A stretch of 64,000 bases of DNA from assembly GCA_965197405.1 (NCBI GenBank), contig OZ240206.1, forward strand, positions 558,001 through 622,000, read 5' to 3'. Under the pieces are notes generated by a model. It had not been told where the DNA came from, made no database searches, and saw only the letters and a list, made by a program, of their open reading frames with translations. The DNA is from G965197405 sp965197405. GTDB lineage: Bacteria > Chloroflexota > Dehalococcoidia > Lucifugimonadales > JAGWBF01. Made by a program: the position numbers and the translations under genes. This document shows, piece by piece, positions 8,980 through 17,334 of this stretch. Every line of letters starts with the position of its first letter. Position 1 is the stretch's first letter.

Positions 8980-10113
8980 CTAGAGGCCGTATATCCTGGC
9001 CGCGTTCCCGCCTACTATCTTGGCCTTCTCCTCCTCGGTGCAGTCCACCAGAATCTCTTCGACAATCTCCCTGCTCCTTGGGAAGGTGGACTCAAAGTGG
9101 GGGTAATCCGAGCCCCACAGGAGGGTATCCACTCCTATGATGTCCCTGAGCCTTATGCCCACCTCATCCTCCTGGAAGCCGAGGAACACGTTGCGGTGGA
9201 AATAGTCGCTGGGGAGCATATCCTCCTTGTACCGGTACCAGCCATTCTTTTCTGCGGGAGGCCGTTGGGTGTAGGTGTAGTCCATCCTGTCCAGGAAGTG
9301 GGGGACCCAGGACAGCTCCATCTCTATGGACCCTACCTGTAGCTTTGGGTAGCGCTCGAATACGCCGCTGAGAATCAAATGTCCGAGGGACATCCGGACC
9401 CAGTGGTCCACGTTGGCGAAGAAGGCGGGCCTGATGGTCTCGAAGTCCACGATTTGGGATATATCCGTCATGCGGTTTGTGCCGATATGAAGGCTGAGGG
9501 GCATCCGGAGGTCCTGGGCTGCGGCCCAGAGAGGCTCGTACTCGGACGAGTCGTAGGCCCTCTCGTCCGGGGGGTATATGGTAATCATAGCCCCGACAAG
9601 CCCCATATTGGCGCAGCGCTCCATCTCCTCGATACCCTCTTGCAGGTTGTCTATGTTGAGCATCCCCACACCCTTCAGCCGGTCGGGAAAGGGCTTGCAG
9701 TGCTCGGCAATCCAGTCGTTATAGGTCCTGAAGAGGGACGTGACAAACTCGCTATCCGGTATAGAGTAGAACTGAAGCCCGGTGGTGGGGTAGAGGATGC
9801 TCACGTCCACTCCGTCAATGTCCATGTCCTTCACGCGCTCCTCGGCGATGTAGCCCCCCGGACGCGCGTTTTCCACATTATCGGCAATGCGCAGCTTTTC
9901 CGGCTCCTCGAACCTCCTGCCAGCCTGCGTGCCGGACCCGATACCCCCAATCTTGACACCTTCACAGACCCACCAGTCGTCACCACTTTCCAGGCGAACA
10001 ATGCGAGGCGCCCGGTCTCGGAACTTGGGCTCAATCCTGCTCGCCCACAGGTCCCCCGGTTCGATGATGTGGTCATCCGACGATATGATTTTGTAGCTGC
10101 TTGACAGGCTCAC
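8980..10113 (-). CDS. Amidohydrolase-2 family metal-dependent hydrolase (copy A)
   Basis: A 377-residue TIM-barrel amidohydrolase of the PF04909 type, which includes decarboxylases and hydrolases. The metal-binding start is ISSDDHIIEPGDLW, and further motifs are SLHIGTNR and the C-terminal LLWGSDYPHFEST. GTG at 10113 is preferred over the more upstream start because AGGAGG sits eight bases before it. A paralogue with the same layout is at 52759-53883 (copy B). Neighbours give no pathway. In related families the substrate is often an aromatic acid, but that is only analogy. Confidence 0.85.
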   Translation of the reverse strand: MSLSSSYKIISSDDHIIEPGDLWASRIEPKFRDRAPRIVRLESGDDWWVCEGVKIGGIGSGTQAGRRFEEPEKLRIADNVENARPGGYIAEERVKDMDIDGVDVSILYPTTGLQFYSIPDSEFVTSLFRTYNDWIAEHCKPFPDRLKGVGMLNIDNLQEGIEEMERCANMGLVGAMITIYPPDERAYDSSEYEPLWAAAQDLRMPLSLHIGTNRMTDISQIVDFETIRPAFFANVDHWVRMSLGHLILSGVFERYPKLQVGSIEMELSWVPHFLDRMDYTYTQRPPAEKNGWYRYKEDMLPSDYFHRNVFLGFQEDEVGIRLRDIIGVDTLLWGSDYPHFESTFPRSREIVEEILVDCTEEEKAKIVGGNAARIYGL

Positions 10114-10268
10114 TGTGCAATCCTCCTGGCTTGTGTGCAAAGCGCCCTTGCGTGGCTTCGAAGTGCGGTTGAATCTTGCGGTCGCCTCAAGTCGTAAACG
10201 CGTAATGGCGCTTCAGGGGGCCTCCACGGGCTTCTTCAGCGCAGTTATACTACAGGCACCAGGGCATG

Positions 10269-10556
10269 TCAAGGTAAAATCCGCCCCGCGGCGCTCGCAC
10301 GCCGCCAGCCTTGACATGCCTGACTCAACATTTCAATCCGTTCCCGCCCAATGACTTTGCGGGCGTAAAGCAGGCACGCCTGAATACCCTCAGCTTCCAG
10401 CCAGGGATAACCGCTGAGGATGATGTCGGGAGAATCTCCCGCCGCCAGCATACTCAGAATATGCTCCACCGCCAGACGCCGGCCGCGAATGATGGGCTTG
10501 CCCCCGAAAATGTCCGGTTTCACCGTGATTCTTTCCAGCAGCTTGTCTTCGTTCAT
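10269..10556 (-). CDS. DUF433 protein, orphan antitoxin-like
   Basis: A 95-residue protein with the DUF433 core: ITVKPDIFGGKPIIRGRRLAVEHILSMLAAGDSPDIILSGYPWLE, a small helix-turn-helix-like domain usually found as the antitoxin next to a DUF5615 PIN-like toxin. No toxin partner is next to it: 128 bases of non-coding DNA follow, then the amidohydrolase. ATG at 10556 fits the family start. The C-terminus QGWRRASAAGRILP is unusual and may reflect a lost downstream gene. Confidence 0.8.
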   Translation of the reverse strand: MNEDKLLERITVKPDIFGGKPIIRGRRLAVEHILSMLAAGDSPDIILSGYPWLEAEGIQACLLYARKVIGRERIEMLSQACQGWRRASAAGRILP

Positions 10557-10628
10557 ACATAGCTCTCGCTTGTTCGAGTCTTGCACTTACATGGTGAAGG
10601 AATTATAGCTGGGGGAGATGGGGATGGA

Positions 10629-10664
10629 CAAGGCGGGTTGCAATTCTATACTAGACCCGCCTTG
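10629..10664. promoter_or_regulatory. Perfect 10-bp inverted repeat before ffh
   Basis: CAAGGCGGGT at 10629-10638 is repeated in inverse at 10655-10664 with a 16-base spacer. It lies between the divergent DUF433 and ffh genes, and its right arm overlaps the proposed ffh -35 box. It could be an operator for a DNA-binding protein or a stem for transcript folding. Confidence 0.5.
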
Positions 10665-10691
10665 ACCCTGCCTGCTGCCTACCCGTACAAT
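10662..10691 (+). promoter_or_regulatory. Proposed ffh promoter
   Basis: TTGACC at 10662-10667 and TACAAT at 10686-10691 are 18 bases apart and lie 34 bases before the ffh ATG. They were found by eye. Both boxes match the housekeeping sigma consensus at five of six positions. Confidence 0.5.
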
Positions 10692-10724
10692 CAACTCACT
10701 GAGGCAACCCACGGAGGACGCTTT

Positions 10725-12053
10725 ATGTTTGAAACCCTCACGGACAAGCTCAACGGCATATTCAGCCGCCTGACGGGAAAGGGACGCCTGACGGAGAAGG
10801 ACGTGGACGAGGCCCTCAAACAGGTCCGCATGGCCCTTCTGGAAGCCGACGTCAATTTCAGGGTAGCCAGGGACCTAGTCAACCGGGTGCGAGAGCGTTC
10901 CCTGGGGACCGAGGTGATGGAAAGCCTGAGTCCGGGCCAACAGGTGGTGAAAATTGTCCACGAGGAGCTTACGTCCATCCTCAGCGGGGGCGACCACAAG
11001 CTAGGCCAGGCAAGCCGCCCGCCCACCGTTCTGATGCTGGTGGGCCTGCAGGGATCGGGCAAGACCACCACCGCAGCCAAGCTCGCCCTACAGCTTGGCC
11101 AGCGGGGAAGCCAGCGCCCCCTGCTCATCGCCGCCGACCTGAGACGGCCCGCCGCGATCCAGCAGCTTGCCACCCTGGGGAAGCAACTGGACGTACCAGT
11201 GTACCAGGAGGGAACATCCTCCACGGCGGTCAACGCTGCCAGGGCGGGCGTCCGGCACGCGGAGCAGACGGGGGCATCCTGGGCCATTATAGACACCGGT
11301 GGAAGGCTGCATATAGACGACGAGATGATGGAGGAGGTACAGGAGATAAAGGCTGCCGTATCCCCCCACGAAATCCTCTTCGTCGTGGACGCCATGACCG
11401 GACAGGATGCGGTGAACTCCGCCCAGGAGTTCCACCAGAGGCTCGGCATCACGGGCCTGATAGTGACCAAGCTGGATGGCGACGCCAGGGGAGGCGCCGC
11501 CATCTCCATCACCCAGGTCACCGAGGTCCCTATAAAGTTCATCGGCATGGGGGAGAGGACCGACGCACTGGAGCCATTTTACCCTGACAGGCTCGCCTCC
11601 CGCATACTCGGCATGGGGGATGTGCTGTCTCTCATCGAGAAGGCCCAGCAAACGGTGGACGAGAAACAGGCAAGGGAGTTGGAGAGGAAGATTCGCAAAG
11701 CGACCTTCGACTTGGAGGACTTCCTTGCCCAGTTCCAGAGCGTGAAAAAGATGGGGTTCGCCCAGGTCCTGGACATGATCCCCGGCTTCTCCCAGGTGAA
11801 GAAGCGATTGCCCAACGAGTTCGACGAGAAGCAGCTAATCAGGTTCGAGGCTATCATACAGTCCATGACCGCGGAGGAGCGGCACAATCCCGATATACTG
11901 AACGGCAGGCGCCGGCGCCGCGTCGCCCTGGGCAGCGGGACCACACCCCAGGACGTGAACCAACTCCTCAACCAGTTCCGCCAGACCCAGAAGCTGATGA
12001 AGCAGCTATCCCGCTCCCGCAGCCCGCGTGATCTCCAGAGCCTCTTCAGATAG
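10725..12053 (+). CDS. ffh: Signal recognition particle GTPase
   Basis: Ffh binds 4.5S RNA and signal sequences emerging from the ribosome and docks at FtsY. The helical N domain is at residues 1-90. The G domain shows GLQGSGKTTTAAKLA, ADLRRPAA, DTGGRLHIDDE and TKLDGDARGG, and the methionine-rich M domain begins near residue 300 with KKMGFAQVLDMIPG. The ATG at 10725 has GGAGG eight bases upstream. At 442 residues it is of normal length. No 4.5S RNA gene was recognised nearby, and rpsP and trmD, frequent partners, are not adjacent. Confidence 0.96.
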   Translation: MFETLTDKLNGIFSRLTGKGRLTEKDVDEALKQVRMALLEADVNFRVARDLVNRVRERSLGTEVMESLSPGQQVVKIVHEELTSILSGGDHKLGQASRPPTVLMLVGLQGSGKTTTAAKLALQLGQRGSQRPLLIAADLRRPAAIQQLATLGKQLDVPVYQEGTSSTAVNAARAGVRHAEQTGASWAIIDTGGRLHIDDEMMEEVQEIKAAVSPHEILFVVDAMTGQDAVNSAQEFHQRLGITGLIVTKLDGDARGGAAISITQVTEVPIKFIGMGERTDALEPFYPDRLASRILGMGDVLSLIEKAQQTVDEKQARELERKIRKATFDLEDFLAQFQSVKKMGFAQVLDMIPGFSQVKKRLPNEFDEKQLIRFEAIIQSMTAEERHNPDILNGRRRRRVALGSGTTPQDVNQLLNQFRQTQKLMKQLSRSRSPRDLQSLFR

Positions 12054-12135
12054 GCTATGAGATAGCCCGTGAGACAGATTATGGCGGCCCGTCGAATCAC
12101 CACCCCTCGAAGGAAGAAAGAAGAGGAAAGAAAGC

Positions 12136-12744
12136 ATGGCATCGCCAGGCGACCCGGTGCAGAGGGTACACGTCCCCGCCAGAACGGGTAAGGCCGTGCG
12201 TGTCCAGGAAGGCCAGCGGGTCAAGGTGATAGACCTGCAAGGGAAGCAGGTCTGCGATTTCTTCGCCCTCAACCCCGCAAATCCGGCGGAGTTCCTCTCC
12301 GGCATATACACCCGGAGCACCATAGGCCACATGCGGCCACAGGTTGGGAAGCCCCTGTATAACAACCAGCGCCAGCCCATCCTCGTCCTGGAAGAGGACA
12401 CGGTCGGGCGGCACGATATGCTGTACGCCCCTTGAGACCCGGTGAGATACCTCGTGGGCTACGGGGTGAAGGAGCACCGCAACTGCAAGGAGAACCTGCA
12501 CGATGCCCTGGCAGAGTTCAACCTGTACCCGCCGGTAATGCCGGAGGTGGTGAACCTGTTCCAGAATAGCGAGCCTGACGAAGAGGGCAATCTGTCCGTC
12601 AATGAACCCCTCTCGAAGGCGGGGGACTACGTGGTCCTGAGAGCTCTTGTGGACCTGCTGGTGGTCGCCTCTGCCTGTCCCCAGGACCTGAATCCCTGCA
12701 ACGGCTTCAATCCCACCGATCTGATGCTGGAGGTCTACCAGTAG
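12136..12744 (+). CDS. DUF1989 (urea carboxylase-associated) protein with in-frame UGA; candidate selenoprotein
   Basis: Two open segments, 12136-12435 and 12436-12744, are in the same frame and separated only by TGA at 12433-12435. Together they give one complete DUF1989 protein of 202 residues, the normal length. After the UGA come DPVRY, HRNCKENL, the NLFQN region, AGDYVVLRALVDLLVV and SACPQDLNPCNGFNP, all typical of the family. Family members that I recall have Cys before this Asp (for example AACD), so UGA sits at a conserved Cys, codon 100. An 8-bp hairpin with loop GGGCT begins 12 bases after the UGA. This fits selenocysteine insertion; the alternative is a fresh nonsense mutation. A GAGGAAAG ribosome site precedes ATG. 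An SHMT-like gene follows after 33 bases. Confidence 0.7.
12448..12468 (+). promoter_or_regulatory. SECIS-like hairpin in the DUF1989 gene
   Basis: The arms 12448-12455 and 12461-12468 pair over eight positions, six Watson-Crick and two G-U, around the five-base loop GGGCT. The stem begins 12 bases after the UGA. Bacterial SECIS elements are hairpins just 3' of the UGA with G residues in the apical loop, so position and loop fit. In GC-rich DNA such hairpins also occur by chance. Confidence 0.45.
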
Positions 12745-12777
12745 GGCCTTGAACTATGTAGGCGGAGGCGATTTATC

Positions 12778-14067
12778 ATGGCAGAGGATACGACAGCCAT
12801 CAGTCTCGAAGAAGTAAAGAAGCTTGCCTGGGAGGGGGACGCGCTCCAAGCGGCGGAGTTGGTCGCCCTCCTTGGCGAGGACCACGTCGCCTGGCATGAG
12901 CACAGCTTGAACCTGGTGGCCTCTCACAATGTTATGAGTCCAAAGGCCAAGGCAATTATGCACACCGACCTGATTGAAAGCACCTCCGCAGGAGTTATTA
13001 GCGCCAGGTCCCATACCGGCGGCGTCTTCCTGGACCGCATTGAGACCCTACTGGTTGAGCTAGCCAAAAAGCTGTTCAGCGTCCCCTATGTGGAGTATCT
13101 AGCCCCCAGTGGAGCCATGTCCAACGGCCTCTTTGTCTTCGGGGCAATGGAGCCGGGAGACCGGATTATGGCGCTGTCCTCCAGGTACGGCGGCCACTAT
13201 ACATACCTTGAGAGCGGCTACCCGGGGGTGATGGGGCTTGAGATTACGGAGATGCCATGCTATGGAGAGGACTACCCGGTCGTCAACCTGGAATTGCTGG
13301 CCCAGGAGGTGGAGAGGGTCAGGCCCAAGTGGATGATTATCGGGAGCGCCACCCTGCTGTTCCCCTACCCCCTGGCAGAGATGGCGGAGATCGCTCAAGG
13401 CGTTGGGGCGCAAATCTGGTACGACGGCGCCCACATCCTGGGCCTAGCGGCCGGAGGACAGTTCCAGGACCCCCTCCATGAAGGGGCGTCGGTAATGACA
13501 GGCTCCACCCAGAAGACCCTGCCGGGACCCCTGGGCGGGCTTATCTTGATGCACGACCCCGAGGTGGCGGAGCGCGTAACCGGCAAGGCCACGTCATTCA
13601 TCGCGAGCAATGGCAACGCCCGCACCGCGGCCCTGGTGGTGACCCTGGCGGAAATGCTGGCCTTCGGCAAGGAGTACGCCAACGCCGTGGTGCGCAACGC
13701 CCAGGCCCTGGCCCGCGCTCTGGATGCCGAGGGCTTCACCGTGGCGGGCAAAGACCGGGGGTTCACCCAGTCCCACGTGGTGCTGGTGGACCTGGGATCA
13801 ACGCCCAGAGGCAAGCAGGCGCTGGAGCGGCTGGAGGAGGCGCACATCTCCTGCTCGCCGGCGGACCTCCCGCGTACATACCCGCACAAGACGGTGCTGC
13901 GGCTCGGCTCCTCAGCCTGCACCAGGAAGGGGATGGGTGAAGGAGAGATGGCGGAGGTAGCCAGGCTCATGCGCCGCGTGGTGCTGGACGGGGAAGACCC
14001 GTCCCGGGTGGGTCGCGACGTGGCTGATCTGGCGTCGGGGTTCACCTCGGTCCACTACTGCTTCTAA
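12778..14067 (+). CDS. SHMT-like fold-type I PLP enzyme
   Basis: A 429-residue PLP enzyme most like serine hydroxymethyltransferase. It has HSLNLVASHNVMSP (SHMT usually reads ELIASENFxS), the cofactor Asp/His in WYDGAHILGL, and the lysine loop TGSTQKTLPGPLGG (SHMT usually TTTHKTLRGPRGG). The departures from consensus in all three places, especially Gln for the conserved His before the Lys, suggest another substrate, such as a threonine-aldolase or methylserine-type reaction, rather than housekeeping SHMT. ATG at 12778 has GGCGGAGG upstream. It follows the DUF1989 gene closely and is probably co-transcribed with it. Confidence 0.8.
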   Translation: MAEDTTAISLEEVKKLAWEGDALQAAELVALLGEDHVAWHEHSLNLVASHNVMSPKAKAIMHTDLIESTSAGVISARSHTGGVFLDRIETLLVELAKKLFSVPYVEYLAPSGAMSNGLFVFGAMEPGDRIMALSSRYGGHYTYLESGYPGVMGLEITEMPCYGEDYPVVNLELLAQEVERVRPKWMIIGSATLLFPYPLAEMAEIAQGVGAQIWYDGAHILGLAAGGQFQDPLHEGASVMTGSTQKTLPGPLGGLILMHDPEVAERVTGKATSFIASNGNARTAALVVTLAEMLAFGKEYANAVVRNAQALARALDAEGFTVAGKDRGFTQSHVVLVDLGSTPRGKQALERLEEAHISCSPADLPRTYPHKTVLRLGSSACTRKGMGEGEMAEVARLMRRVVLDGEDPSRVGRDVADLASGFTSVHYCF

Positions 14068-14116
14068 GCTAGTCCTGGGGAGAGATTCCTTCCCTTTGTG
14101 AAAGGGGGCGCGGCCT

Positions 14117-15307
14117 TTACAGTACGCGCCTTCCGCCCAGGAACACGCCCCAGACGTTGCGCAGGGCTGCCGGGTCCGAGTGGGGGTCGCCGTCCACAAG
14201 GACCATGTCGGCCTGTTTGCCCACCTCGATAGTCCCCGTGAGGTCCTGGATGCCCAGGAGGTTGGCCGCCACCCTGGTGGATGCCTCAAGGGCCTCCTTG
14301 GGACTCATCCCGGCATCTACCATCAACTCTATTTCCCGCGAGATAGCCCCGTGACGGGCGAAGGAGCCTCCCGCGTCGCTGCCGGTGGCTATCCGCACTC
14401 CTGCCTGAAGCGCCCGCCGGAAGCTGGCCCGGACGGTGTCCCTCATCTCCATAGTGAAGTCCCGCTGCTCCTGGGACATCTCCGACCTCTGGGACAGGTG
14501 TTCGGGCATGTGCCAGGGAGACAGGGTGGGCACCAGGTAGGTGCCCTTTTCGACCATCAGGCTGACGGTCTCGTCGTCAAGGTGAGTCCCGTGGTCAACG
14601 GAGTCTATCCCCGCTTCCACGGTCTGGCGGCTTGCCGCGGCGCCGATGCAGTGGGCGGCGATTTTCAGGCCGGCATCGTGGGCAGTCTGCACCGCCGCCT
14701 CGAGCACATCCGGGCCATAGGTGCAGTACCACTCGCCATCGGGCGTGCGGGCATTGGCGCCGAGCTTGATGAGTCCGGCGCCCTTCTCAATCATCTCGCG
14801 AATGGCGAGAATCAGGTCTTCTCTGGTCTCGGTCAGCCGGGTGAGGCCGGGGGGCCAGGTCCCGGGGAACTGGAGCCACTCTCCCGCGGCTATGATGCGG
14901 GGACCGAGGACCGCTCCCGATGCCGTGTCCTGGGCGATGCGGATGTTTATCCCGAACCGGGACCCCACATCGCGCGCTGAGGTCACGCCGGACATGAGCG
15001 CGCGCCTTGCATTGCTCGTCGCCTTGAGGGTGAAGACCTCCGGGGTGTCGTTCAGCAGGTGTTCCATGTTCTCCATGTTGTCGAGACCGCCATCGCCCGT
15101 GAAATGCTCGTGGCAGTCTATCATGCCGGGGATGAGGGTCAGGCCTGCTCCATTGACGTCCTCGTGGTGCATGCCGCGCCTCTGCGGGCGGGCCGTCTCT
15201 TCACCAATCCAGCTAATGACCCCGTTGGTCACTTCCAGGCTGGCCCGGGGCACTGCACCGGCCCCGGTGCCGTCAATGAGCGTCACGTTTCGGATGACCA
15301 GATTCAT
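14117..15307 (-). CDS. Metal-dependent amidohydrolase (imidazolonepropionase/prolidase-like)
   Basis: A 396-residue amidohydrolase-1 protein. It starts MNLVIRNVTLIDGTG, typical of the beta-sandwich, followed by the first metal site MIDCHEHF (HxH), a lysine-bearing LIKLGANA, IAAHCIGAAA, VDHGTHLDDE, and the catalytic Asp in ATGSDAGG. The family includes Xaa-Pro dipeptidases and imidazolone hydrolases, and the substrate here is unknown. It lies convergent to the SHMT-like gene with a 49-base gap. The start has AGGGGAG upstream. Confidence 0.85.
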   Translation of the reverse strand: MNLVIRNVTLIDGTGAGAVPRASLEVTNGVISWIGEETARPQRRGMHHEDVNGAGLTLIPGMIDCHEHFTGDGGLDNMENMEHLLNDTPEVFTLKATSNARRALMSGVTSARDVGSRFGINIRIAQDTASGAVLGPRIIAAGEWLQFPGTWPPGLTRLTETREDLILAIREMIEKGAGLIKLGANARTPDGEWYCTYGPDVLEAAVQTAHDAGLKIAAHCIGAAASRQTVEAGIDSVDHGTHLDDETVSLMVEKGTYLVPTLSPWHMPEHLSQRSEMSQEQRDFTMEMRDTVRASFRRALQAGVRIATGSDAGGSFARHGAISREIELMVDAGMSPKEALEASTRVAANLLGIQDLTGTIEVGKQADMVLVDGDPHSDPAALRNVWGVFLGGRRVL

Positions 15308-15637
15308 GCTCCCCTCCTTATGCCCTGCTCCGGGCGTTCAATGGCATACTACTATCATGTACACCCCTACCTGTCAAGCGCCGATGTAATTATGAGAGAA
15401 GTGCAAAGCTGCGTGTTTGGCTTCCAATGGGGCTATCGTCATTCCCGTGAAAACGGGAATCCACCGTTCGGCACACTGGACTCCCGCTTTCGCGAGAGTG
15501 ACGGGGTTAGGCGAGTTGAGTTTTACACTTGTCTCTAATTATGTATCTGACGTGCCATTAGTTCCGAAATAGTGTCCGGCATCCTAATTGAGGTTGGGGA
15601 GGACGCCGGACTCGTTGTCTCCGTGACCTGGGTGGTG
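15308..15637. repeat. Intergenic region with a family B repeat
   Basis: Positions 15430-15510 carry a copy of the palindromic element with CGTCATTCCCGTGAAAACGG and ACTCCCGCTTTCGCGAGAGT. The remaining sequence, up to the PIN-like gene, shows no gene. Confidence 0.6.
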
Positions 15638-16054
15638 TCAGAGTTGGGGAGTATTGGAGAAGCGCCTCTGTATATCACGGTATAATTCACCAGGGGATAA
15701 TGGTTTCATGCTTGTGGCACTGAGTCGTACCAATCCGTCATTGTTACTGAAAAAGAGGCTCCATTTTTCTCGATTGACCAATATCTTACCCAGGCTCGTG
15801 AGGGGCGGGCTTTGCGGTCCACCAATTACCTGCAAGACCTTCCCGCCATTATTATAGATTTCAAGGTAGAGCTTGAATCGAGTTGCACCATCTCGGAACT
15901 TGTCATGCGTAACCAATATCCGGTTGTGACTTCGTGCCCAAATCAAGATGGACGTATCGTCGTGGATATTAGCGTCAACGTCAATGGCGAAGACGACATC
16001 GAACCCCACAGCTTTTAGATAGCCCTTTAGATAAGCATTTACATTGGCATCCAA
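15638..16054 (-). CDS. DUF5615 PIN-like protein, putative toxin
   Basis: A 138-residue protein beginning LLLDANVNAYLKGYLKAVGFDV if read a few codons upstream; this is the DUF5615 (PIN-like) start with its first acidic residue. Later acidic residues lie in DDTSILIWA and VTHDKFRDG, as in PIN RNases. The start is uncertain: TTG at 16054 is given, but the family alignment extends three or more codons further upstream. It directly follows the MerR-DUF433 gene (16-base gap), the usual toxin-after-antitoxin order. Base composition is lower in GC than the neighbours, which suggests recent transfer. Confidence 0.75.
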   Translation of the reverse strand: MDANVNAYLKGYLKAVGFDVVFAIDVDANIHDDTSILIWARSHNRILVTHDKFRDGATRFKLYLEIYNNGGKVLQVIGGPQSPPLTSLGKILVNREKWSLFFSNNDGLVRLSATSMKPLSPGELYRDIQRRFSNTPQL

Positions 16055-16070
16055 CAGTAGCCGGTCTAGT

Positions 16071-16724
16071 TCAGGCGGGAATTGTTGTGATTGGCGTGTC
16101 TAGGATTCCCTCAAACTCAATAGCCTTCTCTATCGCTTCCTTCGGAATCGGTTTATAGAGTCGAGCGAGTTCGCTGATGGGAGTACCCTGTTCAAACATC
16201 GTCGCCAAAATAGAAGTGGGTACTCGTGTGTCCCTTATAACTGGCTGACCTTCCATCACATTCAGGTCGATTTCCACATATGCATCGTATTTATTCGGAA
16301 CAAGGACTGCTTGGTCCTCCTCAAACATTTCACCCAATATCTTCATCTCAACGCGTTGCCCATCTTTCGCAGCAAGGGTCGTATCCCACGCATCCGGTCT
16401 TTGGGTATAGACTTCTTTCCCATCTACGTAGATATATGCTGCAACCCAACCAGGCGAGGTTGGTGGGCCAAATCGCTGGTACAGATGACGAAGGGATTTA
16501 ACGACTGACTGGAGGCTCAACTGCTTCACTTTAAGAGCGCGGAGCAATTTAATGATTGCCAAATCAGAATATGAATAACCCTTATCTACAATTTTGTCAT
16601 GGTCCATAATGTACACAGAGGGCTTTACAATTCCGCGTCTATCCCAATCATATAGCGTCCGTCTGGGAATACGAGCAAGACGGGAGACCTGTGCCGTCGA
16701 ATAGAATCCTTCCCATGCTGACAT
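16071..16724 (-). CDS. MerR-type HTH plus DUF433 protein, putative antitoxin
   Basis: A 217-residue regulator. The N-terminus FYSTAQVSRLARIPRRTLYDWDRRGIV is a MerR winged helix-turn-helix, and the C-terminus NVMEGQPVIRDTRVPTSILATMFEQGTPISELARLY is a DUF433 domain. Between them is an unassigned beta-rich region. This fusion is known as the partner of DUF5615 PIN-like toxins, and the toxin-like gene follows at once. ATG at 16724 is used; a longer GTG form to 16748 would overlap the upstream gene. AT-richer than the surroundings. Confidence 0.75.
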   Translation of the reverse strand: MSAWEGFYSTAQVSRLARIPRRTLYDWDRRGIVKPSVYIMDHDKIVDKGYSYSDLAIIKLLRALKVKQLSLQSVVKSLRHLYQRFGPPTSPGWVAAYIYVDGKEVYTQRPDAWDTTLAAKDGQRVEMKILGEMFEEDQAVLVPNKYDAYVEIDLNVMEGQPVIRDTRVPTSILATMFEQGTPISELARLYKPIPKEAIEKAIEFEGILDTPITTIPA

Positions 16725-16740
16725 AATAAGACCCCTACTC

Positions 16741-17142
16741 CTAACCACGTCTTGACGAATCGCTCATTAGTCTGCCGGCGAGGGCTTCAATGGCCGCGCA
16801 GGCGTAGAGTATGTACTCGCCCGGCGACGGGTCCAGGGCTTGGTACTCCTCAACCTGGTCCACGTCGCTTACTCCCAGAGGCCCCGGTATGAGTTGCAGG
16901 TTCAACTCGTAGAGCTCTCCATCCGGGCAGACCACCACGCATCCCCTGTCCGAGGCTCGCAAGCCCTGGGGCTCTACCTCTATCGCCTGGATGGAGGTCA
17001 TGTTCATGAAGGCGGGAAAGGGTTGGAGTCGCCCTGCCAGCTCCTTCAGGATGTCCCGCAGTTGGGACGCGGCCCGTTCCAGGGTCGCGTCAGCCACGGC
17101 CTTCAAGGCCCACGGTTCAAGCTGCTTCTCTTCCATAACCAA
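16741..17142 (-). CDS. Hypothetical protein
   Basis: A 133-residue protein with a helical N-terminus (LKAVADATLERAASQLRDILKELAGRL) and a beta-rich middle that ends in a helix-forming YILYACAAIEALAGRL. No family recognised. Codon use is normal for the window, unlike the next two genes. Read from ATG at 17142, or 17136. It may be unrelated to the toxin-antitoxin pair beside it. Confidence 0.6.
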   Translation of the reverse strand: MVMEEKQLEPWALKAVADATLERAASQLRDILKELAGRLQPFPAFMNMTSIQAIEVEPQGLRASDRGCVVVCPDGELYELNLQLIPGPLGVSDVDQVEEYQALDPSPGEYILYACAAIEALAGRLMSDSSRRG

Positions 17143-17334
17143 GCGACCGACTCTCGCATACTTTTATCCATAATAAGGCACAGGCGAACCAACCTGAGGC
17201 CGGTCCGCCTGTGGTGCTGCCAGCTTGTAAAGGGTGGGGTCATGCAGACGATGGGGACTGGTGAACCGCCATCCGCATCCAGACCTCCCTTGATGGCCTG
17301 ATTAACCGGGAGCAGCGCGCCGGATATATTGGCT

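Noticed and set aside
10590..10690. 4.5S RNA gene next to ffh
   Set aside because: The palindrome there lacks the conserved SRP apical loop (GGAAG...GCAG type) and is too short.
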